DNA from: Pseudomonas putida
Lineage (GTDB): Bacteria > Pseudomonadota > Gammaproteobacteria > Pseudomonadales > Pseudomonadaceae
DNA length: 64,000 nt
Reading direction: 5' to 3'
Assembly: GCF_022627325.1 (NCBI RefSeq)
Contig: NZ_JAETZZ010000010.1
Span: forward strand, 1 to 64,000
In this document: positions 1 to 8,402 of the stretch, one piece after another
Position numbering within the stretch: position 1 is the stretch's first letter
Layout of the letters: every line of letters begins with the position of its first letter
Program-made: the position numbers and the translations under genes
Notes under the pieces: generated by a model
What the model saw: only the letters and a program-made list of their open reading frames with translations
Databases searched by the model: none
What the model was told of the DNA's origin: nothing

Positions 1-2
1 CG

Positions 3-107
3 ACCCAGGCGTTGGTAATTCTGGCCAGGAAGCTCGCACGAGTGGCATTCGCCCTGATGAGAAATCAGGACGAATACGTTACCAAAGGCGGGAAAATGGC
101 TTGCTGA
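3..107 (+). mobile_element. C-terminal tail of a probable IS110/IS1111-family transposase (partial, cut by window edge)
   Basis: An open frame entering from the left edge ends at a TGA at 105-107. Its 34 residues contain ILARKLARVAFALMRNQDEY, which resembles the C-terminal helix of IS110/IS1111 transposases, where a run of the type A-R-K-x-A-R-x-x-x-A-L-x-R precedes the stop. Only this tail is visible, so catalytic DEDD and Ser residues cannot be checked. No terminal inverted repeat was recognised in 108-269. The assignment rests on a short motif and is tentative. Confidence 0.45.
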
Positions 108-269
108 GAACCATAGAATCTCCCACAGGGGTCGCGCCAGCTTTTAGACGTTGAGCAAGACAGTTGCGACCAAAGATATGTGGGTTGCTCCTCAAAAATG
201 GACAGGTTCAAGCTGCAGTATGAGCTCTGTGCTGCTCAGGGCTGAGCCAGCAGTGGCGCTGCCGGCGGC

Positions 270-298
270 TTGCCGGACATAGGGCCTGTGGGTACAGT
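270..298 (+). promoter_or_regulatory. Candidate sigma-70 promoter of the MFS/HlyD operon
   Basis: TTGCCG (270-275) and TACAGT (293-298) are separated by 17 bp, each matching 4 of 6 consensus bases. Transcription would begin near 305, directly at the ATG at 306. There is no Shine-Dalgarno before that ATG, so a leaderless mRNA is possible. Seen by eye only. Confidence 0.35.
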
Positions 299-305
299 CT
301 GCGCC

Positions 306-1955
306 ATGGATAAATACACCCCTCACCAGTGGCTGCCGCACGAAAAGCCCAGCCTGCCCGGTTCCCCTTCCACGCCCCTGCATACACCGGCCAAACGCCT
401 GGCCTTCGGCATGGTCGGGCTGCTGGTGGCGATCACCGGCGGCCTGGGCAGCGCGCTGGTCACCGCCAACCTGGTGTTTCTGCAAGGGGCCCTGGGCGCG
501 ACCACTGCGGAAATGGCCTGGTTACCCGCCGCCTATGTCATGACCAACGTGTCGATGAACCTGCTGCTGGTCAAGTTTCGCCAACAGTTCGGCCTGCGCG
601 CCTTCACCGAAGTATTTCTGGTGCTTTACGCACTGGTCACTTTCGCCCACCTGTTCGTCAACGACCTCAACTCGGCCATCGCCGTGCGGGCCGCTCACGG
701 CATGGTAGGGGCCGCGCTGAGTTCGCTGGGCCTGTACTACATGATTCAGGCGTTCCCCGCGCAGTGGCGGCTTAAGGCCATGGTGCTGGGCCTGGGCGCC
801 TCGCAGCTGGCCCTGCCGCTGGCGCGGATTTTCTCCGAAGACCTGCTGCAGATCGCTGAATGGCGCGGCCTGTACCTGTTCGAACTGGGCCTGGCACTGG
901 CCGCGCTCGGTTGCGTACTGCTGCTCAAGCTGCCCCCCGGCGACCGCTTCAAAACCTTCGAGCCGCTGGACTTTCTGACCTTTACCCTGATGGCCAGCGG
1001 CACCGCCCTGCTCTGCGCCGCCCTGTCCCTGGGGCGCATCGACTGGTGGCTGGAAGCGCCGTGGATAGGGGTCGCCCTGGCCGCGTCGATCGCCTTGGTG
1101 TTCAGCGGCCTGGCCATCGAGCACAACCGCCAGAACCCGCTACTGATGACGCGCTGGCTGGGCAGCGGCGCGATCATCCGCCTGGGCCTGTGCGTGATCC
1201 TGATTCGCATGGTCACCTCCGAGCAGTCCACCGGCGCCGTGGGGTTTCTGCAGGTGCTGAACATGGGCAGCGAACAGATGCGCACGCTGTACTGGGTGAT
1301 GCTGTTCGGCGCGGTGGCGGGCCTGGCCACCAGCGCCCTGACCATCAGCCCCAACCACCTGGTGATCCCGCTGTTCATCTCGTTGCTGGCCATGGCCACC
1401 GGGGCGTTCATGGACAGCAGCTCGAGCAACCTCACCCGGCCGGCGCAGATGTACCTCAGCCAGTTCCTGCTGGCCTTTGGCAGTACCTTCTTCCTCGGCC
1501 CGTCCATGGCCCTGGGCATCAGCCACGTGCGCGCCAACCCGCGCAACCTGGTGAGTTTCTCGGTGCTGTTCGGCATCTGCAACAACCTCGGAGGCCTGAT
1601 CGGCGCCGCGCTGCTGGGGACCTTCCAGACCTGGCGCGAAAAATTCCACTCCAGCCACCTGGTCGACCGCCTGAGCTACCTCGAACCGCTGGTCAACGCC
1701 CGCGTGCAAAGCGGTGGCAGTGGTTATGCCGGTATCCTCGCCGACCCGGCGCTGCGCAGCGAGGCCGGCCTGCGCGTATTGGCCAACGCGGCCACGCGTG
1801 AGGCCAACGTCATGGCCTACAACGATGTGTTCATGCTGATCGGCAGCATCGCCATCCTCACCATGATCTGGATTTGCATCCGCGGTTCCTGGCTGTGGTA
1901 CACAGCCCGCCAGGCCGCTTCACCCGATTCCTCCAGCGGTACTACCAACCGATGA
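306..1955 (+). CDS. MFS drug-efflux transporter, EmrB/DHA2-like, 14 TM
   Basis: The 549-residue protein has a hydrophilic N-terminus of about 30 residues and then alternating hydrophobic segments to the C-terminus, fitting a 14-helix DHA2-type major facilitator. The ATG at 306 is preferred to the in-frame upstream start at 270 because it begins a normal cytoplasmic N-terminus. The stop overlaps the start of the next gene (ATGA, 1952-1955), which encodes an HlyD/EmrA adaptor, so the two form a tripartite-type efflux pair that would need an outer membrane channel from elsewhere. Energy would come from proton antiport. The substrate cannot be told from sequence, and no regulator gene is adjacent. 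Confidence 0.85.
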   Translation: MDKYTPHQWLPHEKPSLPGSPSTPLHTPAKRLAFGMVGLLVAITGGLGSALVTANLVFLQGALGATTAEMAWLPAAYVMTNVSMNLLLVKFRQQFGLRAFTEVFLVLYALVTFAHLFVNDLNSAIAVRAAHGMVGAALSSLGLYYMIQAFPAQWRLKAMVLGLGASQLALPLARIFSEDLLQIAEWRGLYLFELGLALAALGCVLLLKLPPGDRFKTFEPLDFLTFTLMASGTALLCAALSLGRIDWWLEAPWIGVALAASIALVFSGLAIEHNRQNPLLMTRWLGSGAIIRLGLCVILIRMVTSEQSTGAVGFLQVLNMGSEQMRTLYWVMLFGAVAGLATSALTISPNHLVIPLFISLLAMATGAFMDSSSSNLTRPAQMYLSQFLLAFGSTFFLGPSMALGISHVRANPRNLVSFSVLFGICNNLGGLIGAALLGTFQTWREKFHSSHLVDRLSYLEPLVNARVQSGGSGYAGILADPALRSEAGLRVLANAATREANVMAYNDVFMLIGSIAILTMIWICIRGSWLWYTARQAASPDSSSGTTNR

Positions 1956-3085
1956 CCGACCAAAGCCGCACTACCACCACCACTGCGCTTGCCGAGACCC
2001 CGGAAGGCGCCACACCGCCCAGCGAACCCACCAGCCCGGTGCGTACGCGACGGGTGCGTATCCTGTCTTCGATCATGTTTGCCTGCGTGGCCCTGGCCGG
2101 CATCCTGCTGGTGCTCTATGCCTGGCGCCTACCGCCGTTCGGCAGTGCCATCGAAAGTACCGAAAACGCCATGGTACGCGGCCAGGTCACCATCATCGGG
2201 CCGCAACTGAGCGGTTATGTGGTCGCTGTGCCTGTACATGACTTCCAGTTCGTCAAGGCCGGCGATTTGCTGGTGCAACTGGACGACCGCATCTACAAAC
2301 AACGCCTGGCCCAGGCCATCGCCCAATTGCAACAGGAGCAAGCGGCGCTGGCCAACAACCTGCAGCAGCGCAACAGCGCCGAAGCCACCATCGCCCAACG
2401 TCAGGCCGCCATCGGCGATGCCAAGGCCCAGGCGGACAAGGCCCGCGCCGACCTCAGCCGCAACCAGGCACTGGTCAGCGATGGCTCGGTGTCGCGCCGC
2501 GACCTGGACGTCACCCGCGCCAGCCAGGCCGCTGCCGTCGCCACCCTGGCCCAGGCCAAAGCCGCGCTGGCCATCGCCCGTCAGGACCGCGAGACGGTCA
2601 TCGTCAACCGCGCCGCACTGGAGGCCTCGGTGGAAAACGCCAAGGCAGCCGTGGAGCTGGCGCGCATCGATCTGGACAATACCCGGGTCACAGCCCCGCG
2701 CGATGGCCAACTGGGGCAGATCGGCACGCGCCTGGGGGCCTACGTCAACTCCGGCGCTCAACTGATGGCGCTGGTACCCGATACCGTGTGGGTCATTGCC
2801 AACATGAAGGAAACCCAGATGGCCAATGTGCGTATCGGCCAGCCGGTGACCTTCACCGTCGACGCCCTCAACCACCTGAAGCTGCGGGGCCATGTGCAGC
2901 AGATTTCACCGGCCACAGGCTCCGAGTTCGCTTTACTGCAAGCCGACAACGCCACCGGCAACTTCGTCAAGATCGCCCAGCGAATACCCGTGCGCATTAC
3001 CGTCGATGCCGACCAGCCAGCGGCCAGGCGTCTGAGCCCTGGGATGTCGGTGGTGGTGAGTATCGATACCCAGGATGAAAGATGA
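1952..3085 (+). CDS. HlyD-family periplasmic adaptor, EmrA-like
   Basis: The 377-residue membrane-fusion protein has a Thr/Pro-rich cytoplasmic N-terminus, one transmembrane anchor (about residues 36-57), a split biotinyl-lipoyl domain (GQVTIIGPQLSGYV ... GQLGQIGTRLGAYV) flanking an Ala/Gln-rich coiled-coil hairpin, and a beta-barrel containing the segment VWVIANMKETQM typical of EmrA. The ATG at 1952 overlaps the stop of the MFS gene, indicating translational coupling. It would link the inner membrane pump to an outer membrane channel. The reading frame extends upstream to 1874, but that part lies inside the MFS gene. Confidence 0.88.
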   Translation: MTDQSRTTTTTALAETPEGATPPSEPTSPVRTRRVRILSSIMFACVALAGILLVLYAWRLPPFGSAIESTENAMVRGQVTIIGPQLSGYVVAVPVHDFQFVKAGDLLVQLDDRIYKQRLAQAIAQLQQEQAALANNLQQRNSAEATIAQRQAAIGDAKAQADKARADLSRNQALVSDGSVSRRDLDVTRASQAAAVATLAQAKAALAIARQDRETVIVNRAALEASVENAKAAVELARIDLDNTRVTAPRDGQLGQIGTRLGAYVNSGAQLMALVPDTVWVIANMKETQMANVRIGQPVTFTVDALNHLKLRGHVQQISPATGSEFALLQADNATGNFVKIAQRIPVRITVDADQPAARRLSPGMSVVVSIDTQDER

Positions 3086-3213
3086 CTGGACCGGCCCGCG
3101 ATGAATCTGAGAACTACGTCGAGATGCCGTCTTGCCACGATTGCGCCGCTCTAGCCCGTGGGTTCTAATTCTGACCAACCGGTTTTATCTTCGCCATCCA
3201 AGGACGCTTGATC

Positions 3214-3846
3214 ATGTACAGGAAGCTCGTACCGCTGGCGCTGCTGGCCACTATGGCTGGCTGCTCGGACACCACGGACACCCGCGAAACCCATTTCCAG
3301 AACGCAGCGCAAGCCTACCTCGACACCCAGTACCCCCACTGCTTCGTGGTCACCTCTTTCCCCGCCAAGACCCAGGATTTCGACACCAGTGGCACCAACA
3401 AGGCGCTGCACGCGCTGGCGCAAGTCGGCGTGGTCAGCGAGAAGGAAATTTCCCGCACTGAAGTGCCAGAACGCCTGTGGCAGCCGGCACGCACCGACAT
3501 CTATTACGCCTACGACCTTACCGATGAAGGCCGCAAGTACTACAAGGCTGACGCGCAGAAAACGCTCAACGGCAAAACCCGCGGCGGATTGTGTTTCGGC
3601 AAGGCGCAGGTCACTGCGATCGAGCGCTTCACCGAACCGGGTGAGGTGATGGGCCAGACGATTTCCAATGTCACCTACGCCTACAAGATCACCGGCCTGC
3701 CGGCCTGGGCGGCGGACGACGAAGTGCAAGCGAACATTCCCACGCTGCATGAGGCCGTGGCCACCAACCAGGCGCCGGTCAAGGAAACAACAGCGATGGT
3801 GCTGACCGACAAGGGCTGGGTGCACGAGCGCTTGTTCGACAAGTGA
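3214..3846 (+). CDS. Putative lipoprotein of unknown function
   Basis: This 210-residue protein begins with a lipoprotein signal ending in LATMAGC (Cys17), with Ser at +2, which predicts outer membrane sorting. The ATG at 3214 is chosen over the TTG at 3208 because AAGGA (3200-3204) sits 9 nt upstream. The mature part is soluble, with no repeats and three further Cys residues. No family is recognised. A short gap of about 130 bp separates it from the pump genes, so it may have its own promoter. Confidence 0.7.
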   Translation: MYRKLVPLALLATMAGCSDTTDTRETHFQNAAQAYLDTQYPHCFVVTSFPAKTQDFDTSGTNKALHALAQVGVVSEKEISRTEVPERLWQPARTDIYYAYDLTDEGRKYYKADAQKTLNGKTRGGLCFGKAQVTAIERFTEPGEVMGQTISNVTYAYKITGLPAWAADDEVQANIPTLHEAVATNQAPVKETTAMVLTDKGWVHERLFDK

Positions 3847-3853
3847 GGTGCCT

Positions 3854-3876
3854 ACCGGCCCCTTCGCGGGGCCGGT
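3854..3876. terminator. Bidirectional terminator hairpin
   Basis: ACCGGCCCC (3854-3862) pairs perfectly with GGGGCCGGT (3868-3876) around a 5-nt loop, between two convergent genes. There is no clear T-run, so efficiency is uncertain. Confidence 0.55.
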
Positions 3877-3880
3877 CAAG

Positions 3881-4756
3881 TCAAAGCCACCAGGCCAGCA
3901 CCAGCGGCAACCAGGCAAACGACAACACGGTCGAGCACATCACCAGGTTGGCCACCTGCTCCGGCTCACGGTTGGCGCGCACCGCCATCAAGTAGTTGAA
4001 CACCGCCACCGGCATGGCCGACTGCAGCATCAGCACCGCCCGCTCCATCTGCTCCAGCCCCAGCGCCATGCCCACTGCCCAACCCACACCCGCCCCCAGC
4101 ACGATGCGCACGCCGCCCAGCACCAGGCCGCTGGCGATGTGCTGCGCGCGGATGCTCGCCAACGACACGCCCAGGGTCAGCAGCATCAGCGGAATCGACA
4201 TGCCACCGAGCAGGTCTGCCGTATTGGCCAGCCAGCGCGGCAGTTCGAAGTCCAGGAAGATGATCGGCATGGCCCCAGCCAGGCTGATGACGATGGGGTT
4301 GCGCAGCAGCGCCTTGAACGAGGCTGCCGTACCGGAGATAGCCATGCCAAGCGTGAACTGCACGATCGACAGGGTAAGGAAGAACGCTACCGCCAACGCC
4401 AGCCCATGCTCACCGAAGGCATACAGGCTGATGGGCAGGCCCATGTTGCCGGTGTTGGGGAACATGAACGCCGGCACCAGCACGCGCCAGTGATGGCCCG
4501 AGGCGCGGCACACCAGCCAGCCGCCCACCGCCATCGCCAGGGTGCACAGCAGGCAGGCCATTGCCATGCTGGTGAAAGCTGCCGGGTCCAGTTCGGTACG
4601 GCTGAGGGTCGACAACACCAGCGAAGGCGTGCCCACGGTCATGACCATGCGCGCGACGAATGCGGTGGGGTAATCCAGGCCTTTGCGGGCCCAGGCGTAG
4701 CCGATGCCGGCGACGATGAAGACCGGGGCCAGAACGGCGAACAGTGAAGCGAGCAT
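3881..4756 (-). CDS. AEC-family (auxin efflux carrier-like) transporter
   Basis: The 291-residue protein is almost entirely hydrophobic, with about ten helices in two halves. The conserved N-terminal segment FMFPNTGNMGLPI is the characteristic AEC/MdcF signature around the helix break. The family exports or exchanges small carboxylates such as malonate or malate in bacteria, but no metabolic neighbour indicates a substrate. AAGGAAGG lies ahead of the ATG at 4756. A second AEC gene lies at 10055. Confidence 0.85.
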   Translation of the reverse strand: MLASLFAVLAPVFIVAGIGYAWARKGLDYPTAFVARMVMTVGTPSLVLSTLSRTELDPAAFTSMAMACLLCTLAMAVGGWLVCRASGHHWRVLVPAFMFPNTGNMGLPISLYAFGEHGLALAVAFFLTLSIVQFTLGMAISGTAASFKALLRNPIVISLAGAMPIIFLDFELPRWLANTADLLGGMSIPLMLLTLGVSLASIRAQHIASGLVLGGVRIVLGAGVGWAVGMALGLEQMERAVLMLQSAMPVAVFNYLMAVRANREPEQVANLVMCSTVLSFAWLPLVLAWWL

Positions 4757-5194
4757 GGGGTAAGCCTTCCTTGGAAAGGGTGCAGGGCGACATTATGCAG
4801 CAGGCGTCAAGGCCCTGCGGCTGATTTGCTGCTCTCTTGAATACCGGGTAAGGCTCAAAATGGCCCCCTTCCGACCTGCGGCGTCGCGTCGCAGCCCCTG
4901 GCCCCTTGGGTAAATCGTGCGCAGGCCGTAGAATCGCGCCTCCTTTTCGCCCGTCGCCTTGAACGGTGGCAACCGGCAGCAACGACAGAGTCCGTGCCTG
5001 ACCACATGCCCGTCATGTGAAATAGGCTCAACCGACCCCGCCCGGCCCAGCGCTTCATGCTGCCAGCGGTTGAGTCTTGCCCAGGTCGCATCCAGCCCAG
5101 GCACACCCGTGCAACCTCGCGGCCCTCATTGGGCCTGTTTGGCGTGCGCGTTCGAAAAGGCGCTCTCTCACCGCCACTCCAACTTGAGGTTTGT
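4757..5194. other. 438-bp intergenic region between divergent transporter genes
   Basis: No convincing coding frame is present; the open frame entering at 5057 is the in-frame extension of the MFS gene and lacks a start signal. The region holds the minus-strand Shine-Dalgarno for the AEC gene and a plus-strand promoter candidate at 4906-4934. If that promoter is used, the downstream gene has a leader of about 255 nt. No known riboswitch was recognised. Confidence 0.5.
4906..4934 (+). promoter_or_regulatory. Candidate sigma-70 promoter with long leader
   Basis: TTGGGT (4906-4911), a 17-bp spacer and TAGAAT (4929-4934, five of six consensus bases). It points to the MFS gene that starts 260 nt downstream. 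The -35 element is weak. Confidence 0.35.
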
Positions 5195-6487
5195 ATGTCT
5201 GCGCGTTTGCTGGCCATGGCGCTGGCGCCCCTGCTCGGGCTGTTCATCATTGCCCTGGGCAACGGTTTCATGTCTTCCCTGACTACCCTGCGCCTTGGCG
5301 CTGCCGGTGAATCGGCAACGATGATCGGTATCGTTTCGTCGAGCTACTTCCTGGGCCTGACCCTGGGCGCAATCTTCAACGACCGACTGATCCTGCGCAT
5401 CGGCCATATCCGCGCCTACTCCAGCTTCGCCGCGCTGATCGCCGCGACCATCCTGCTGCAGGGCCTTTTCTACGACACCACCTGGTGGTCGATCCTGCGC
5501 CTGATCAACGGCTGGGCTGCGGTGGGCGTGTTCCTGGTGATCGAGAGCTGGCTGCTGCTGGCGGGCGACGCGAAGATCCGCGGCCGGTTGCTGGCGCTGT
5601 ACATGATTGCCTTCTACGGCGCCGGGGTGATTGCCCAGGCCGGTTTGGGCGAAATCACGCACCTGGGTGACAGCGCACCGTTCATGCTGGCCGGCATGCT
5701 GGCCGCGTTGTCGGTGCTGCCGATCGTGATCCTGCCGCGGGTATCGCCGCTGCTGGACCAGGTCGAACCCTTGAAGCCACGCCAGTTGCTGGGTGTGGCG
5801 CCGTCCGGGCTGGTCGGTTGCTTCGGTTCGGGCGTGGCCATCGCCGGGATCTACGCCTTGCTGCCGCTGTACCTGCAGCGCATCGGCCTGGACGTGGGCG
5901 AAGTCGGCAACATGATGGCCTGGGTGATCCTGGGCGCCATGCTGTTGCAGTATCCGGTGGGGCGCTGGTCCGACCGCAAGGACCGCCAGGACGTGCTGAT
6001 CGCCCTGGCAGCGCTGTGCGTGGTGCTGTCGTTGATCACCGTGTTCCTGCCCTCGCAGTCACCGTTACTGCCGGTGATGCTGTTCCTGCTCGGTGGTGGG
6101 GTGTTCGCGCTGTACCCGGTTGCGGTCAGCCATGCGGCCGACCGGGCCCCGTCCGATGCGCTGGTGCCGATGATCCAGGGCCTGCTGCTGATCAACTCGC
6201 TGGGGTCGGCCATGGCCCCGCTGGCGATTTCGCCAGCCATGACCGAGTTTGGCGAGGCGGGGCTGTTCTGGGCCTTCGCCGTGGTCAACCTGGGCATGGT
6301 GTGCTTTTTCCTCTGGCGCCGCGGCAAACGGCCAGCGGCGGAGCACCCGGCACCGTTTACCGCCTCGACCACGTTCTCGCCGACTGGCGCAGAATTGCGC
6401 GTGACCGAAGATCTGAAGCAGGCGGCGCAGGAGCACCCGCCGCTGGAGCCAGCAGAGGCTCCGGCCCCAGGCGTCAACGCCCACTGA
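5195..6487 (+). CDS. MFS transporter, YcaD-like, 12 TM
   Basis: The 430-residue protein has 12 hydrophobic segments and resembles the YcaD subgroup of major facilitators. The loop-2 segment NDRLILRIGHIRAYSSF and the cytosolic loop motif GRWSDRKDRQD after helix 8 are typical. The last 60 residues are a hydrophilic Pro/Glu/Ala-rich cytoplasmic tail. ATG at 5195 is chosen because TTGAGGT (5184-5190) precedes it; the reading frame is open back to 5057. No substrate can be assigned. Confidence 0.82.
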   Translation: MSARLLAMALAPLLGLFIIALGNGFMSSLTTLRLGAAGESATMIGIVSSSYFLGLTLGAIFNDRLILRIGHIRAYSSFAALIAATILLQGLFYDTTWWSILRLINGWAAVGVFLVIESWLLLAGDAKIRGRLLALYMIAFYGAGVIAQAGLGEITHLGDSAPFMLAGMLAALSVLPIVILPRVSPLLDQVEPLKPRQLLGVAPSGLVGCFGSGVAIAGIYALLPLYLQRIGLDVGEVGNMMAWVILGAMLLQYPVGRWSDRKDRQDVLIALAALCVVLSLITVFLPSQSPLLPVMLFLLGGGVFALYPVAVSHAADRAPSDALVPMIQGLLLINSLGSAMAPLAISPAMTEFGEAGLFWAFAVVNLGMVCFFLWRRGKRPAAEHPAPFTASTTFSPTGAELRVTEDLKQAAQEHPPLEPAEAPAPGVNAH

Positions 6488-6492
6488 AGCCA

Positions 6493-6513
6493 GGGGGCTG
6501 CCGGGCGGCCCCC
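6493..6513 (+). terminator. Possible terminator hairpin
   Basis: GGGGGC (6493-6498) and GCCCCC (6508-6513) form a GC-only stem directly after the MFS stop codon. No T-run follows. Confidence 0.35.
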
Positions 6514-6598
6514 AGGGTGACCGCCCGTCGCCCCAAGGGCACCCGGCCATCATTGGCCAGCCAAACGAATGACAGATCATCCGCACAGGAGATTCGCC

Positions 6599-6910
6599 AT
6601 GATCCGCATTCGCCCCCTCCCCCTGCTCTTCACGCTCGCCCTGGGCCTTGGCTCGGCTACCAGTTTCGCCGCTTCTGACACCTCTAATACCAACACCGAC
6701 GCCTACCCGAAAACCGACCAGCAAGGCGGCAAGACTGCCGGTGACGGTAGCAGCGTCAACAGCCCCGGCAGCAGCCGGGATAACGACAGCGCCAACACTG
6801 GCGGCGATGCGGCCGATGGCGCCGCAGGCGGCTCCAACAGCACTGGCGAAGCGACGGGGTCTGGCGCTGGGCATACCGGCGGCACTGCCGAGGACCAGGA
6901 CAGCCGCTGA
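6599..6910 (+). CDS. Small secreted low-complexity protein of unknown function
   Basis: The 103-residue product has a signal peptide (positively charged start, hydrophobic core, likely cleavage after SFA) followed by about 75 residues made almost only of Gly, Ser, Ala, Asp, Asn and Thr. It contains no Cys and is probably disordered. AGGAG at 6587-6591 places the start at 6599. Small Ser/Gly-rich exported proteins of this kind are common in Pseudomonas, but no function is known to me. Confidence 0.6.
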   Translation: MIRIRPLPLLFTLALGLGSATSFAASDTSNTNTDAYPKTDQQGGKTAGDGSSVNSPGSSRDNDSANTGGDAADGAAGGSNSTGEATGSGAGHTGGTAEDQDSR

Positions 6911-6958
6911 CGGCAGCCTGGGCTACACTGCGGCGAGTCGCCCTGCCAAGGAATCGCC

Positions 6959-7510
6959 ATGAACCTCAAACCCTGGCTGCTCGCCGCGCTGCTGCCCTGC
7001 ACCGCCCTGGCTGCGGGCAGCGACTCCGGTGCGCTGTCGATCAGCTCATCATCGTTCACCGATGGGGGCGTCATCGCCCTGCAGCAGGTCGGGCCCGACC
7101 CGGCCTGCGGCGCGGGCGAGGAGCTTACCCCGCAGTTGAGCTGGATGAATTTGCCTGCCGGCACGCGCTCGCTGGCTTTGGTGATGTTCGACCCGGACGG
7201 CGGCAAGGGTATCGGGGTGGTGCATTGGGTCGCTTATAACATCGACCCTGAGCTGGGTAGCCTCAAAGAAGGCAAGTACGCCTTGACCACCAAGGGTGTG
7301 ACCGTGGGCCGTAATTCGCGCGGCACCCTCACCTACCGCGGGCCGTGCCCCCCAGCCGGGGACAACCCGCACCACTATGCCTTGACCCTGATAGCCACGG
7401 ACATACCCATCGGCATCTTGCCCGAGGGGCTGGATCGCAATGGCCTGATGGAGTTGCTGCAAGGGCATGCATTAGGTGCGCAGAGCCTGGTTGGCAAGTA
7501 TGGACATTGA
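6959..7510 (+). CDS. YbhB/YbcL-family (PEBP, Raf kinase inhibitor-like) periplasmic protein
   Basis: A signal peptide ending in ALAAG is followed by a complete phosphatidylethanolamine-binding protein fold of normal length (183 residues in all). Conserved elements are LTPQLSW, the ligand-site segment MFDPDGGKGIGVVHWVAYNI and YRGPCPPAGDNPHHY, corresponding to the D-P-D, HW and GP(C)PP-HxY signatures. Bacterial members have no settled role. AAGGAA precedes the ATG at 6959. Confidence 0.85.
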   Translation: MNLKPWLLAALLPCTALAAGSDSGALSISSSSFTDGGVIALQQVGPDPACGAGEELTPQLSWMNLPAGTRSLALVMFDPDGGKGIGVVHWVAYNIDPELGSLKEGKYALTTKGVTVGRNSRGTLTYRGPCPPAGDNPHHYALTLIATDIPIGILPEGLDRNGLMELLQGHALGAQSLVGKYGH

Positions 7511-7554
7511 GTCTGAGCGTACCGGCGTTGTCGCAGGCAACCCCGGAGGCCACC

Positions 7555-8226
7555 ATGCCCTCACCTGAAGCAGCCCTGCGCCTTAGCTGGCAGCAAAACG
7601 CCCAGCGCTGGATCGAAGCCGTGCGCAGCGGGGCTATCGAAAGCCGGCGGCAAGTCACCGATCAAGCCATGCTGTTCGCGATACTGGGCCGCCAGCCTGA
7701 GCGCGTTCTGGACCTGGGTTGTGGTGAGGGGTGGCTGCTGCGCGCCTTGGCCGACCGCGGCATCGATGCCACCGGGGTGGATGGCGATGCCGCGCTGGTT
7801 GAGGCAGCACGCAAAGCAGGCTCGCCGAAGGTGCACCTGGCCAGCTACCAGCAACTGTGCGATGGCGCGGCCCAGATCGGTACGGGTTACGACCTGATCT
7901 GCAGCAACTTCGCCTTGTTGCATCAGGACATCATCCCGCTCCTGGTGGCGATCAACGGGCTGTTGGCCCCTGGCGGCGCGCTGGTGATCCAGACACTGCA
8001 CCCCTGGAGTGAGGCGCACGGGGATTACCAGGATGGCTGGCGTGAAGAGTCGTTTGCCGGGGTAGCCGGGAAGTGGCAACCCATGCCGTGGTATTTCCGC
8101 ACCCTGGCCAGTTGGTTGAACGCGTTGGACATGGCAGGTTTCAAGGTGGTGAGCTTACAAGAGCCGCAACACCCACAAAGCACAGCGCCGCAGTCATTGT
8201 TAATGGTGGCTGATCGGGTGGGTTGA
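7555..8226 (+). CDS. Class I SAM-dependent methyltransferase
   Basis: The 223-residue protein carries motif I RVLDLGCGEGWLL (about residues 50-62) and an acidic loop TGVDGD that binds the SAM ribose, then YDLICSNFALLHQD and LAPGGALVIQTLHP as motifs IV-VI, so the Rossmann domain is complete. GGAGG (7545-7549) fixes the ATG at 7555; the frame is open back into the previous gene without a better start. The acceptor is unknown. Confidence 0.85.
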   Translation: MPSPEAALRLSWQQNAQRWIEAVRSGAIESRRQVTDQAMLFAILGRQPERVLDLGCGEGWLLRALADRGIDATGVDGDAALVEAARKAGSPKVHLASYQQLCDGAAQIGTGYDLICSNFALLHQDIIPLLVAINGLLAPGGALVIQTLHPWSEAHGDYQDGWREESFAGVAGKWQPMPWYFRTLASWLNALDMAGFKVVSLQEPQHPQSTAPQSLLMVADRVG

Positions 8227-8402
8227 CTCTGGACCAGGCAGGCACAGCGAAGCAGCCTGCCATTCAGCAATCAAATACTGCGCATTCCAACATTTAATTT
8301 GTGGATGTGCAGCGCAGGCCCCTATGCTGTCCATGCATCCCCTGCACGCACCGGCCGGTGTGGTCCAAGGCATGGGGAGAGAACAACAAGTCGAGATCGT
8401 TC

